Shown here: positions 34,085 through 45,552 of the stretch, one piece after another
How the letters are laid out: each line of letters starts with the position of its first letter
How positions within the stretch are numbered: position 1 is the stretch's first letter
Assembly: GCA_039720395.1 (NCBI GenBank)
Contig: CM077827.1
Coordinates: forward strand, 11,136,099-11,200,098
From: Liquidambar formosana
Taxonomy: Eukaryota; Streptophyta; Magnoliopsida; Saxifragales; Altingiaceae
Length of the DNA stretch: 64,000 bases
Direction of reading: 5' to 3'
Translations under genes and position numbers: made by a program
Notes under the pieces: model-generated
Database searches by the model: none
What the model saw: the letters and a program-made list of their open reading frames with translations, nothing else
What the model was told of the DNA's origin: nothing

Positions 34085-37000
34085 GGAGCGAGTGAGAGAG
34101 TATAAACCAAATCTTGAGTGTTGGCCTAGACTGTAGGGGATGCATGACTAGGCTTAGCGTCATGCCGGTTGCGATCACTTGAACCGTGGTGCTTGGCTGC
34201 TGTGTTGCCCTTTAAAGATTTGAGGGGCGCCTTCCCTAACATCAACTGGTTTTAGGTGAAATGGTTAGCACTTAGTCCTGCAATTGGTATCAGAGTAATG
34301 TGACGGGCTCGAGTCCCCAAGAGGATGCGGCATGCACAGGGGGGTGATTGTTGGCCCAGACTGTAGGGGATGCAGGGCTAGGGTTAGTATCATGCTGGTT
34401 GCGATCACTCGAATCGTGGTGCTTGGTTGCTACGTTACCTTTTAAAGATTTGAGGGGCGCCTTCCCTAACATTAGCTGATTTTAGGTGAAATGGTTAGCA
34501 CTCGGTCCTACATTGAGAAAGATAAAGGGAGGGAGAAAAATGAGGTTCAGGCTTCCTTTTATTTTTATTATTATTATTTTTTTTCGTATTTCTTGATTGA
34601 TTCTAACAATAATAAAAATAAAATTTGAACCTGTCTTTTTCCAAAAAAAAAAAAAAAAATTAAAAACCTCTATTATATCCACCATGTATTCTTCAATATC
34701 TCCCATTTATATTCTTCACGCATCTTCCCAGTATTTGTTAAAGAGTAACCTCAAAGTATCCCCTAAGTATCTCCCAAGTGTATGTATGATGTTGGGGGGT
34801 TTTAAAGTATTTGTGCTTCACAGGTCATAATTAACTTGTTAGGGTAGTTGGTTGCAAGCTGAATTTGAGTTGGTAAATGCCGGAAGCACTATATTCCATG
34901 CACAGTTGTGGAAGTATTATTTTTCATCAATGGTTTGCCTAGTGAAGCTGTTCAACTATATTCTCTAATCTACTTGTAGATGAAACTTAGATTATAGAAT
35001 CTGGAAGTGTCATGTAAGATTCTGTTAATGGGACTGTCCTTGTTAGCATTTCCTTGATTTTGGCTCTTCATAGTACAAGCTTCTCTAACACCTTCATTTG
35101 GCATTGTGTCAAGACCTCAGCATATCCAGTTATCATTGAACTATTGTCAAGCCAGCTGCATTGCCATTTTATTTTGTCACCAAAAAAATGTTGAAGCCAC
35201 CTTGTAAACATTGCCAGAAAAACTGCCTTAAAAGGGCTCTATCAGGGTTAGTGGGTTACCTTATTACGAGCCCCCTTGTACCAAAGGTTGCTGCTGGAAA
35301 GGCTTTATAATACCCTAGTGTGGTATCATCCTGTTTAATTTTTGTAATATTTTCTTAGTTTAATTCTTTGAGGGTCATCCCATTCTCTTTTATTGGCATA
35401 TCTTCATTATGAATATAGTGCCTTCAACAGTTGATGGTCATAGGCTTACAGTTTTACATTTTTAAATTTCTTCTCTGTTTATGTTGATCATCTGTACTTA
35501 CATAAGGAATTTGAATTTTTTATACAATTTATATCTCTGTTTCGCCGTGTCAAACTTTTTGATTGAGCACCAGCATGCTGGGTATTCATGGACAGCTATG
35601 TGCCTGTGCCATGTGTCTGGGTTGTGCTGGCTCTGCTTGTGCCAGTGTTTGTATTTCTTTGCTTCGTCTATTTCAGATTGCCCTGGATCAGCTTCTTGAA
35701 GTTCTTATAACTTGAATTAGCTTCATCCAATATTCATGTTGGTTGGGATCAAGAAGGATTAATTTTATATTTTAGTGTTTATTATTTAGGACTTATATTT
35801 TGTATTATTTAGGACAAAATTTTACTTGGTTTTAGTAGTATTAGTTATTTCTATTTGTAACACTTTTTTATGTTTGCTTTGCCTATATATGGCTTGGAAT
35901 GTAAGCCCTAGAGAATCAGACTTGATGCATAAGAATTAAGCTATACTGCTTCTTCTCCAATCCCCCTGAAAGTAGGGTTTCTCCTTTTCCAACCTCCCTA
36001 ATCAAATAGGGCTTCGCTCTTCCTCTTTTTTCTCTTTCTTTCTTTGTCCCTCTCTCTCTATTCTTCTCTTTCTTTTTTCTCTCTACTGGTTTTGCATCAC
36101 ATGTCCATTTAATTTTTCCTTATTTTTGCATGGAATATTTATTTTAAAACAATGTGTATTTGCTTTGTTACTTTCCATTTTTTTTTTCTAAGGGTAAAAT
36201 GGTAAAGGGTAAAGTTGTAGGACCACACAACTATTCATTCATGCTGATGTGTGTATTTACTTTGTACCTTAGTGATGATAAGTTCATGCTCCATTATGTG
36301 GCAATTAGAGTGTTAAGTTGTAACTTGTTCTAATCAACAATTTCTTTATGCCTCTAAGCATTTTCTTATCCCATTATAGTCTGCCATTTTAGAACCATTA
36401 TTCATGTTCTCTCATGGTTTTGTGAGTCTAGAATGGTAATTACGCTCTCTTTGGTTGCCAAGAAGACAGAAAAGGTTAAAAAAATTGCAATCATTTCAAC
36501 CCTAGATAATTGTTGGATTCTAGCTTCTTTTTTTTTAACCCTCATCCCTCTCATATTCTTGTCAACCAACTGGGAGCATTTTCATAAATTTGTAGGAAAT
36601 TTTTTGGATGAATACTTTTTTTTAGGCATGAAATGTTCAACTTATCTCATCCCCCTAATTTTACCATCCGCCTCTAAAACCTTCAGCTAGTAATTGTTAG
36701 ATTCTAGCTGCTTCTCTTTACCCTCTTGTCGCTCTCGTATTATTGTCAACCAACTGGGAGCATTATCATTAATTTGTAGGAAATTGTTTGGATGAATACT
36801 TTTTTCTAGGCATGAAAAGTTCTACTTATCATCCCCCGAATTTTACCATCTGCCTCTAAAACCTTCAGCCAGAAGTTTTGACCCTGTCTATTTGTTGGGT
36901 GAAACTTTATCAATACTTCGTCGATGTTCTGAATAACAAGAGTTAAATGGAGGTGGTTAAGGCATAACTAGTAAAAAAACAAAACCCCAATCTATAACTT

Positions 37001-37725
37001 TAGCATATCTAAAAAGCAAACAAGAGAGGGGTTATGGTCATTAGAGCAACTATGAAACCACCAAAAAAGAGTCTTGACAAAAGAAGACTTGAGCTCAATG
37101 ATTGAGGATTCCTTATCTTCAAAGTTCGAAGATTTCTCTCTCCAAAGGCACCAAAAAGGTGCGTGTGGGGCTATATCCCGTACCAACTTAGCTTTCTGTT
37201 TGAGTCATTTCCAGTGGGTTAATGAAGGTTCTTTAGTGGTTACCAACGTACCATAGCATGGTTTTAATGATAATACCTCAGCATTCTGTCTTATCTGCCT
37301 CGTCGAAAATGTGCCTATTGTAATATTTTTGTTTTATTTGACACAGATACCACCCACGAGAGCCAAGTCTCCCAAACTTGGTCGAAAGAAGAGCTCTCCC
37401 ACTGCACATTGTGAAGAAAACATTGGCCACAGCTCTCGATCAGGCCGGCTAAGTTTGGATGAGAAAGTGTCCCAGAACAACCCATCCAAAGGACTTTCCC
37501 CAGTCCATCCAAAGAAGCCACTACGAAAGTCCCTTCCCAAATTGCCTTCTGAAAAGACCACTTTATCCAATGTGAAGAATGAAGCCCCATCTCTTGCACA
37601 ACAGCGGGAGGCAGTTCCAACTACTGTAGCCAAGCGAATCTCAGCCCAAAACAGATGATGCTGCAGTGGTTGAAGAGCAAACCCAGCCCAATGTGGTCCA
37701 TGAACCCATTGCGTTTGAGCACTAA
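30340..37725 (+). CDS. WDL5: WVD2-LIKE/TPX2-family microtubule-associated protein (WDL5-like)
   Basis: Exons read from the sequence: 30340-30609, 30698-30943, 31090-31151, 31405-31476, 31710-31746, 31846-31918, 32010-32120 and 37347-37725, all GT-AG. The N-terminus is acidic and Ser-rich (about 170 residues). Next comes the TPX2/KLEEK domain: [12 protein letters not shown] on the 37-nt exon, [24 protein letters not shown] and [21 protein letters not shown] basic Ser/Lys/Pro-rich C-terminus follows. The family binds cortical microtubules and affects cell elongation. Two frame problems are seen. An extra T at 31876 lies inside the KLEEK domain. A shift near 37635 makes the frame stop at 37656-37658, while the expected acidic tail ([12 protein letters not shown]) is in the next frame up to 37725. 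The last intron is 5.2 kb and carries a TRIM. Confidence 0.85.
33504..33737 (+). repeat. Tandem duplication, two 117-bp units, in the WDL5-like intron
   Basis: GAATTTGATTCATAAG begins both units (33504 and 33621). They are nearly identical, with only about three differences, so the duplication is recent. It is non-coding. Confidence 0.9.
34049..34076 (+). repeat. (GT)n microsatellite in intron
   Basis: About 13 GT/TG dinucleotides in a row, 40 bp upstream of the TRIM. Confidence 0.9.
34119..34512 (+). mobile_element. Complete TRIM element, 394 bp, TSD TTGAG
   Basis: Two LTRs of exactly 164 bp (34119-34282 and 34349-34512) begin TGTTGGCC and end CA. The 66-bp interior starts at once with a primer-binding site, TTGGTATCAGAGT (34284-34296), the initiator tRNA-Met type. 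It ends with a polypurine tract, GCACAGGGGGGTGAT (34334-34348). Perfect 5-bp duplications TTGAG flank the element (34114-34118 and 34513-34517). By eye the LTRs differ at about 20 positions, mostly transitions, so the insertion is old. It encodes no protein and must have been mobilised in trans. It lies in the last intron of the WDL5-like gene. Confidence 0.95.
34513..37346. other. Rest of the last WDL5-like intron
   Basis: AT-rich intron sequence with no second gene supported. Apart from the tandem duplication at 36510-36870, only short chance frames occur. Confidence 0.55.
36510..36870 (+). repeat. Tandem duplication, two units of about 180 bp, in the WDL5-like intron
   Basis: Both units contain GTCAACCAACTGGGAGCATT and TCTAAAACCTTCAGC. 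They have diverged by several substitutions and indels. Confidence 0.8.
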
Positions 37726-39560
37726 GCACTGAAACATTGGAATTGGATTGTGCATTTACAGAGCCCTCAGCTCCTCGTCGCCTGATAGATAAGAGAGGTA
37801 TGAATAAGACTAATATTATTTAACGATGAAGGCCTGAAGGGTTTTGCATCATGGATTGTAATGTCGTCTTGTCCATAGTCAGCAGCAAGGTTTGGTTGTC
37901 TTGTGTGCTTGCTTTCAAGATTGCTGGTTTTGGTAGTCAGGATTCTGCATTTCTGCTTGCAGCGCTGTATGCTATGTCTTGTCATGTTACCCTAATTTAT
38001 CTTGTTTCAGTATGCTATATAGTTTCCTGGCTATTGAAAAAATTTGAGAAATTTTTGGCAAAATCTGCCGGTAGATGGTTGATGATTGAAAGTATTGGCT
38101 GTTGATCCTACTTTGATGAACAATTGGGTATTGTTAATTTAATCAATAGGCTGATACTATGTTGTAAACATACTTTTTGGTTGTCTGAGCTTACTGTCTT
38201 GCATTTGTTGCCTCTTTCAAAGTTTCAATGTCTGGACCCCACAAGAAGAGAGGTTATTTTCTGGAGTTACTACATCAAAGCTCTACTAATTTTACCTTGG
38301 TTTATATGCTTTGCAGGATGCGTATCTGTTATCAAGCCATCTTTTTCCCTTCGGTCATCCTGATAAAGCATTTCTTTTTTATTTTTATTATAAATTGTTT
38401 TATTCTCTTATTATTTTGTTTTTTAAAGTTCATACTTCGTAGCATGGTTTTAAAAGCTTTTGTAAGAGCCGTCAATATTTTCTAGATTGTAAAGTAGTGT
38501 CATTACTAAAACTGCATTTAGTAGACTATCCAAGCCCAAAGGTTAGTCTGGCCTGGCCTGGCCTTTTATCTAAATGAAAATAGTCATGCTTCTAGAAAGT
38601 ACACAAAAACTTTGTGAAGATTATATTGTAAGAGCAACTCTAAGTGGTTAGCTATTGAGTGCCTTCGGCTATTTTAACCAACAAAATCAACTTTTTTTCC
38701 TACGTTGATAGGCTAGTTATATGAGTAACTATTGTGGGCCTTTTTGGCCATTGCTTTTTGACGAGCTACATTTTTTAGTTAGTAGATGTTCGCTAGTTAA
38801 ATATTTTTTTCATCAAGGTTCTCACACTTCCTCCTCTTCCCTGGAGCCAAATGATTAAAAAACCAAAAGGCATAAATAAAAAAATCTAAAGTAGTTAAAG
38901 AATCGTTAGTGCCCTTGCACGACTCACTTGAATAGGCTAACTGCTAATATATTTATACAAAAAAATCATAATTCGGAAGCACCATCCTACAGTTCTTCCG
39001 CTTCATGTGCAGATGTAAGTAGAATTTTGATATTGTTCTTATATTTGCCTTATTACAGTTTACTCCAAGTTAGGGGTTTTTGTGATTCTGTCTTAGGGTA
39101 AATTTTAAATCAAACCATAAGACTTTAGTTTTATTCCTACCAAACTAAAACCAAACCATACTATAAAAAAACCAAACCAAACCAAACCAAAAAATTTCTA
39201 TTTGGCTCGGTTTAGTTTCGGTTTCGGTTTCGGTTTTGGTTTTAACCTATCAAGTAACAAAAAATCATTATGGATAATTGTTTACCTCTAACAAAATAGA
39301 AAAAAATGACAATTTGAATTCCAAATAAAGAACAGTTTTAATAATAGCATTACATTAGCAACTAGAAAAAACAGTAAACATTGTATCAAAATGGAAATAG
39401 AGAGCGAGAGGTGGGGAGTAGAGAGCGAGATGCTGAGAGCAAAGTAACAAACTTTAGTTTAATTATTAATTCAGTAGATTTTATATTCTTACTACGATAC
39501 TATCTATTTTTACCCTTGTTTGAATTAGAAATTTACAAACTAAACTTTCATATATATATA
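37726..39560. other. WDL5-like 3' region and intergenic
   Basis: Probable 3' untranslated region up to about 38100. At 38634-38830 the sequence starts GAGCAACTCTAAGTGGTTAGC, which resembles the termini of plant MITEs, but the other end was not fixed. CAAAC/GGTTT simple repeats at 39110-39250 form an inverted pair. No other gene seen. Confidence 0.45.
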
Positions 39561-39822
39561 CTAGTAATCGAGCACATGCGATGCGTGTGCAACACATCTT
39601 TTCAAATTTCTACTCTATCAGTGCAACTGTTATGTCAGTTTCAAAGTTTTTAAACCGCATGCGTGTGTGGGAGAAATTTAAGGGGAAACAGGTTGTGGTG
39701 GGTTTTTCAAAATTAATAAAATTACTAAATCGTCTTTTAACTTTATTAACTTATAAGGGTATTTTAGTATTTTCATGTGCAATCCAACCACAAAGGCAAT
39801 TGGCTTAATATAGTAGTATAGA
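39561..39822 (-). mobile_element. Non-autonomous Helitron, 262 bp
   Basis: On the minus strand it starts TCTATACTACTATATTAAG, directly after an A, and ends in CTAG followed by T, the classic A|TC...CTRR|T insertion of Helitrons. Just before the 3' end is a short hairpin (ACACGCATCGCATGTG). No terminal repeats or target duplication. It encodes nothing. Its relative is at 28221-28660. Confidence 0.75.
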
Positions 39823-39842
39823 TATATAGGTTTGTTTGTCTT

Positions 39843-39876
<34 letters not shown>

Positions 39877-40100
39877 CAATTTGGTTTGGTTTTTTTTAAA
39901 TGAAAACAAAACAAAACCTAAGGGAAAAAAACCAAATCAAACTAAACCGGTTTGGTTTGGTTCGGTTTGGTTCTCAGTTTTAACCAAAACCATGAACACC
40001 CCTACTCCAAGTATTGCCATCCTACATTCGTGAAAGTCGGAGAGGCCACACGAGAACTGTCGGGTGTAAGCTAGGAAATAAGATATCTACAAGCCAGTAC
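39823..40100. other. Poly-T and GGTTTGGTT repeats
   Basis: A T-run of about 30 bp (39846-39876) is followed by degenerate GGTTTGGTT/AACCAAACC repeats up to about 39990. No gene. Confidence 0.7.
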
Positions 40101-40976
40101 TGATGGAAACCAATGGATCGATGACTAGTTGTCACATAAGGGAAGTTTGGTAATGGTGTAATGGATGAACACAAGAAGAAGAAGAAAAATATAGTTAACG
40201 TAATATATTTCATATATTAAATGGGCTATTATATAGTGTATTTATAATACACCAACAGTCATCAAAGCACGCATTCAAATGGGTACATCTCTTCCAAGGG
40301 ACATATCCTTTCACACCCACCAATCATATGTGGTGTGCATCCTTCAACGATGCACATCATACACACATGATGCTTCTCCTTGTGGGAAGTTATCTACTGC
40401 ACTTATGGACTAATACGGTGTGGTAAGCCACACGATATCCTATTGCGATTACCCAACGGCTTTCATCTCCCACTTGATTGAAAATGGGATATGCATATAG
40501 ATAACCCGACTTAGTTGGTTAATTTATCTGAGTATTCCCTTCACCAGTTACTACTATACCAACTCACATCTGTATATTCTCACAGATTGGCGTCAAAATA
40601 ATGGTATGCCCCACATGCACACGCTTTTACCATTTCCTTTTGACTACGTCCTTCCTTTATATGCCATATGTCAAAATGACATAATCTAGACGACTTCATT
40701 TACTATATTTCAAGTGAGTGGCACCAATACTCTATGGAAGGGAAAATAAGTTCACACCCTAATCATTATTAGCGACTTCAGCTAAGACACAAATTTATAC
40801 CATATGCTGACTTGCGCTCAAAGTTTCGATCAAGTACTTCCTTCTGGGCCAAACCAAAGGTTTTCCTTGATACATCTTATCAACGACTAATTACACTATG
40901 CGCCTAAGTATTAAGTAGAATCAACTTAATGCCTCAAGGTGAATTTTACAACAAAGTCGTTCTATACATAATCTTA

Positions 40977-41375
40977 TTACCTCATTAGTGGTTTTGCCTT
41001 TGTTTTGACTCTATTTAATATATACGCTGCTGTAGACAATGCCTCTCCCCAAAAATGTAAAGGCAAATCAGCGTATGGCATTATGGACCTTGTCATATCC
41101 ATAAGAGTCTTATTTCTCCTTTCTATATTCCCATTTTGTTGGGGTGTATATGACATAGTGTAAATATGTATTATACCATTTTCCTTGCAGAAAATATCAA
41201 AGGCTTCATATTCACCACCTCTGTCATTGTTCAAGGCCTTAATGGGTCTTCCCAATTGGGTTTCTACTTCCTTTTTGTACTCTTTGAATTTTTCAAGAGC
41301 ATTAGATTTGTTTTTTATCAAGTAAATATACCTGTACCTTGAATAATCATCTATGAAGGTTATAAAGTATTCCAT
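40977..41375 (-). pseudogene. Copia integrase core
   Basis: The frame reads FITFIDDYSRYRYIYLI, then LNNDRGGEYE, then YTPQQNGNIERRNKTLMDM. These are the copia rve-core motifs with the DDE residues visible (D of FIDDYS, D of NNDRGGEY, E of IERRNK). Read in this order the core is open but lacks both the N-terminal zinc part in frame and everything downstream, and pol ends shortly after. It cannot support transposition on its own. Confidence 0.85.
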
Positions 41376-41596
41376 GTTCCTATGGGTATTAGTCTTTAAA
41401 GGTCCACAAATATCTTAGTATACTACTTCAAGTAAGTTTGATCACTTCCAACTTTTTGAAAAAGATTTTCTTGATAATTTTCCTTTGATACATGGTTCAC
41501 ATATATCGAAGTCAATCGTACTTATTTGTGGTATAAGGCCCAACCTGCTCATTCTAAGCATTTTTTCTTTATTTATATATATTCTATTCTACAATG

Positions 41597-42165
41597 TCAT
41601 AGATAAGAATTATTGCTAGCATTTAAGACATTAACATACTCATAAAATGAAATACTTTTATTAATAGCAAATGTGTACATATCATCAATTCTAACACCCT
41701 TCACAATTATATGACTACCCTTCCCAATTGTTACATAACTAGACTTAAAGCGCACTTCAAACCCCTTCTTTTCTAATACAGACACAGAAACTAGATTCCG
41801 CCAAATATTCGAGGCATACAAGACATTCGGGAGTGTAACATGAGACTCTCTGCATGCAATCTTACAATCACCCTCACCCAACACATCCTCATAAGTGTTA
41901 TTGCCCATGTATAACCGATGATCTCCTTGTGCCTTTCCCTTGAAGTTGATGAAGTTATCTCTATTCTTTGACACGTGCCGGTTGCTCCAGAGTCAATCCA
42001 CCAATAATCCTTTTCTGATTCCGCAACAATAGCTTCTGAGGTAGTCAATACAACATCTTGTTTGTCTCTATTCTTCTTTCGCTTCGTGCATTGTGCTTTG
42101 AAATGACCAACTTCGCCTCATTTATAGCAAGCCTTTTGTTTCTTATTACCTAAATGTTTGAATTT
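41597..42165 (-). pseudogene. Copia protease and GAG-pre-integrase
   Basis: The frame near 41990 reads YWWIDSGATGTC, the DSG active-site motif of a copia aspartic protease. The next frame (41974-41597) continues with FKGKAQGDHRLYMGN, DVLYASN-like and NLVSVSVLEKKG motifs of the pre-integrase region. Just upstream (about 42105-42150) the gag CCHC knuckle reads CYK*GEVGHFKAQC: the second Cys codon TGC has become TGA. The two blocks are joined by a frameshift near 41975. Confidence 0.8.
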
Positions 42166-42204
42166 TGATTTCTTGCTATTCTTCTTCCAAGGACCTCCCT
42201 TCTT

Positions 42205-42484
42205 TTATGGATACGAGGATGAATCCCCTCAGCCTATCCTCCACAATTTCGGAATCGATACCTAATGCCGCTAACTGGAGTAGAACAAAGAGGCAAACCC
42301 CGAATGTGTGCACCGGTCCCGCAACACACACACACACTAGTAAGTCACGAACTTGCACAGTGGCGGGGATTCATATTCACATCCAAATCCAGGAATTGGT
42401 TACCTGTCAATGGAAATATGTCCTACCAACCTTTACTATACTTATTACGCCTGAAGAGCTGGCCACAAGGTTTGAACACAAGAT
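42205..42484 (-). mobile_element. SINE nested in the copia gag, TSD AAGAAGGGAG
   Basis: The insert is 280 bp and is flanked by the direct repeat AAGAAGGGAG on the minus strand (complements of 42485-42494 and 42195-42204). Its 3' end reads TTCATCCTCGTATCCATAA. Near the 5' end GTGTTCAAACC resembles a pol III B box, so this copy may be truncated just upstream of it. The sequence matches the SINE at 17490-17791. It carries a (GT)n run at about 42326-42338. Confidence 0.85.
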
Positions 42485-42499
42485 CTCCCTTCTTATTTT

Positions 42500-43020
42500 G
42501 CTTGGAGGAGGATTATTCACCATAAGCAAGTTTTCGCCGACTTTTTCTTTGTTTATCCTCTTAAGTCTTTCCTCTTCGAAGGCTAGTAGTGCAGGTAAAG
42601 TATTCATGGAAGACTTTGCCCATATGGTAGGGAGGTCACTACATGATCCCATGATTTTAGAAGACTATTGAGAATTATCGACACCTGCATTTTATCAGAA
42701 ATGGTATGCCTAGCATTGGTAAGATCTTTAGCAATTAATTCTAATTTTAAAACATGATCTACCACGCTATCACTCTCAGACATATGGGTCCCATTGAATT
42801 TTTCCAACAAAAGTTGTATGTAAGTTTTAGATCTTGGCCCATATTTGTCCTTTAACACATCCATTATTTCCTTGGCCGTTTTGAAATCCGTATAAAGAGG
42901 AATCAAGTCATCCTACATATGATTGAGGATTGATGCCCATGCAAGAGCATTATCATCCTACCACTTTTCCTCAAGTCTCAACGTGGTGGGGTCTGTCTAT
43001 TTGCCATCTACCTTGGGCAT
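42500..43020 (-). pseudogene. Copia gag, N-terminal part
   Basis: The minus-strand ATG at 43020 opens MPKVDGK followed by a stop. Then the frames give LIPLYTDFKTAKEIMDVL and YIQLLLEKFNGTHMSESDSV, typical of the UBN2-type copia gag, and end DHVVTSLPYG before a frameshift. A SINE inserted at 42484/42205 separates it from the CCHC part. Confidence 0.75.
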
Positions 43021-44163
43021 TGATGTGGAAATTGTGTAGAGAGTTTTCTCATGTGTAAGGTAACATGAAATTTTTATTTTTTAAATTTTAAAGTTAATAT
43101 TACTAAGTTTATCCACTTTAACTGTATCAAATTTATTAGTCATACTAACAACCGTAGAAAATAAAATATACTACTTAGTCCAATTAAAATAAAATGAACA
43201 ACTTACAAATCACTCATAGATTTTCTGTGTCCAAACTCAGATACGTCGAATTTTAATAAGGTACAAAATTTTACGTCGATTGGAGGTCGTTTCACCCTTC
43301 CATTTGACGGTAATATAAAAAAGTACCCAAACCGATTGAGAAACGGGATTAATCACACACGGTTTGGCTAAGTCAAAACCTCTTATTGTTTTCCTCACGT
43401 CACCCCCTTCTTGCTTTTAATTGTTCATAGCAGTGATACTGTCAGCACACTTTTTAGTGGGAATGATGTCAGGGGAAACTTTATTTTTCTTTTAAGTACC
43501 AATACTATTTTCTATAGTACTGATTGCGTCTGCAAAAAATTGATCCAATTAATTCACCCTCTGAACAACCTCTGCACGCAGGCCCAAAGAGAAGAGGCTA
43601 ACAGGAGGGGGTGTCGTCTTCTTTGATGGGTTTTTGGCTTTTTCCAATCAAGATGAACCGCACATAAGTCCGATTCACAGACTCAAAATTTTATGCGTTT
43701 CTATTCAGTTTCTTCACAGTTTTCTTCGCTCATAAACTCTTCCCCAAAACAAGGCTCTAATACCACTGATGAAAACCAATAAATGGGTGATATAGAGATG
43801 CCGTTAAGCTAATTATTACACAAGGGGAAGTTTAGTAGTAGTGTAATGGATGAACACAAAAAAAAGAGAAAGAGAGAGTTTTTCATATATTAAATGGGCT
43901 GTTACATGGTGTATTTATAATACACCAACAGTCATCAAAACACCCATTCAAATGGGTATATCTCTTCCAAGGGACATATCCTTTCACACCCACCAATCAC
44001 ATGTTGTGTGCATCCTTCAACGGTGCACATCATACGCACATGATGCTTCCCCTGGTGTGAAGTTATCTTGTGAAGTTATCTACTGCACTCATGAAGTAAT
44101 TCGGTGTGGCTTACGGTGTGGTAAGCCACACCATATCCCATTGCGATTACCCAATGGCCTTCA

Positions 44164-44608
44164 ATATGCGTCTGAGAGAGAGGAGTCCACAAGCTGCAAG
44201 AGGCAGACTAGGGAAGGCTAAATAAAAAGCACATCTGGCCCATCTTAGCTAGATATTTACCTTCCCATTGATGCAGAAACTGAAGAAAATCTTGATTTTT
44301 CGGCCCCACCCCCTTTTCTCTCTCTCTAAAATCATGGAAAAGGATAAGGCATTTCTCAATTAACTAAGTAGTACTAACTGCTCATAAATGTTGCAGGAGC
44401 CAAATTCATCAGGCACCAATTAACCCCCCTATTAGCCTAGGAGATAGATCCATCACATGTGCAGAGGAATGTAAGATGAGACACAATGGAAAACTAACAA
44501 TAGGCTCATAAACTATTCTCTCATTTATGTGCTTTCGTGTGTACAAAGGCTTGTGATTGTATGAGAGAACAGGCAAGACAGCAACACCTAAAAATTAAAA
44601 AACAAGGG
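44164..44608. other. Between copia relic and TPR gene
   Basis: Short intergenic stretch containing the 3' flank of the TPR gene. No gene or clear repeat seen. Confidence 0.5.
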
Positions 44609-45510
44609 TTAAGAAGAAGCGGCTAAAGGAGGGAGACGAGGATATTTATGAACGAAGTTAGGTGGTGATTGACATGCACTGCTACTGTTGATCCCATGTT
44701 GTTTCTGCTCTTCCTCTTCCTCTTCCTCTTCAGCATCCCACAGAAACCGAGCGTAGGAAGCAAGAACATAACTGCATCAACAAGTAACGAATGTTTTGAG
44801 AAACTCATCATGGATTTAAATGAAACCCACTACATAAAATCTCCTAAAAATCCCATTATACTACGGAGTAGATTTTAACCCTTGTATTTTATTTAAAAGA
44901 AAAAGGAATTAAACTCTTCAAAGTATAAATTAATGAAATTAATTTCATTAAAATATCAATAAATGAAGAAAAATTAGCGAAAACCATTTCATAAATTCTT
45001 TTAGAAATCAAATAAATGAAGAACTATAGAGAAGCAAACGAAGAGCTATAGAGAAGCAAGCCCATCATGGATTCTTGAAACCCAGTTTACAAATTCGATC
45101 TTCTAAAAATTCAAATAAATAAATGGTTTTTCTGAGTAATCCATGATGGATTGATGAAAAGATTGAAAACCCACTTCCTAAAACCTATCAATAAACGTAA
45201 TTTTGGGGAGGTTAAGGAGCGGTAATCTGTCATTTGGCATAGAAGGGTTTGATTGTTTTTACCAATCATCAGGAGCAGACTGAAGAGCTTGATCAAAATA
45301 ATTCTGAGCTCGAGTAGCATCTTTGTGTGCATGCCATATCAGATCCCCATAGAGGGATAATACATTCCCATCACTTGGCTTAGCCGAAAGTGCTCTTCCA
45401 CAATACTCCTCTGCTTTAACAACATCACCTCGTACCTGAATTCATCCATAAACATCAATCAGAACCCATAAACCAATAACTCTAGCTAAATTCTTTAATG
45501 TAGCGAGAGA

Positions 45511-45552
<42 letters not shown>

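Larger units (their letters stand above)
40101..44163 (-). mobile_element. Ty1/copia element, internally deleted and decayed
   Basis: The direct LTRs are 40101-40465 (3' LTR) and 43767-44163 (5' LTR). Both start TG and end CA, and share CATCCTTCAACG-TGCACATC and GATTACCCAA. On the minus strand the 5' LTR is followed by TGGTATTAGAGCC, an initiator tRNA-Met type PBS (complement of 43753-43765). The 3' LTR is preceded by AAGTGGGAGA, a polypurine tract. Order on the minus strand: gag, CCHC knuckle, protease, GAG-pre-integrase, integrase, the usual copia order. Reverse transcriptase and RNase H are missing, removed by an internal deletion between about 40470 and 40980. No target duplication was found at the outer borders (AGTAC against ATATG). 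Both LTRs carry a minus-strand TATA-like box (TATAAATACACC). Confidence 0.85.
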
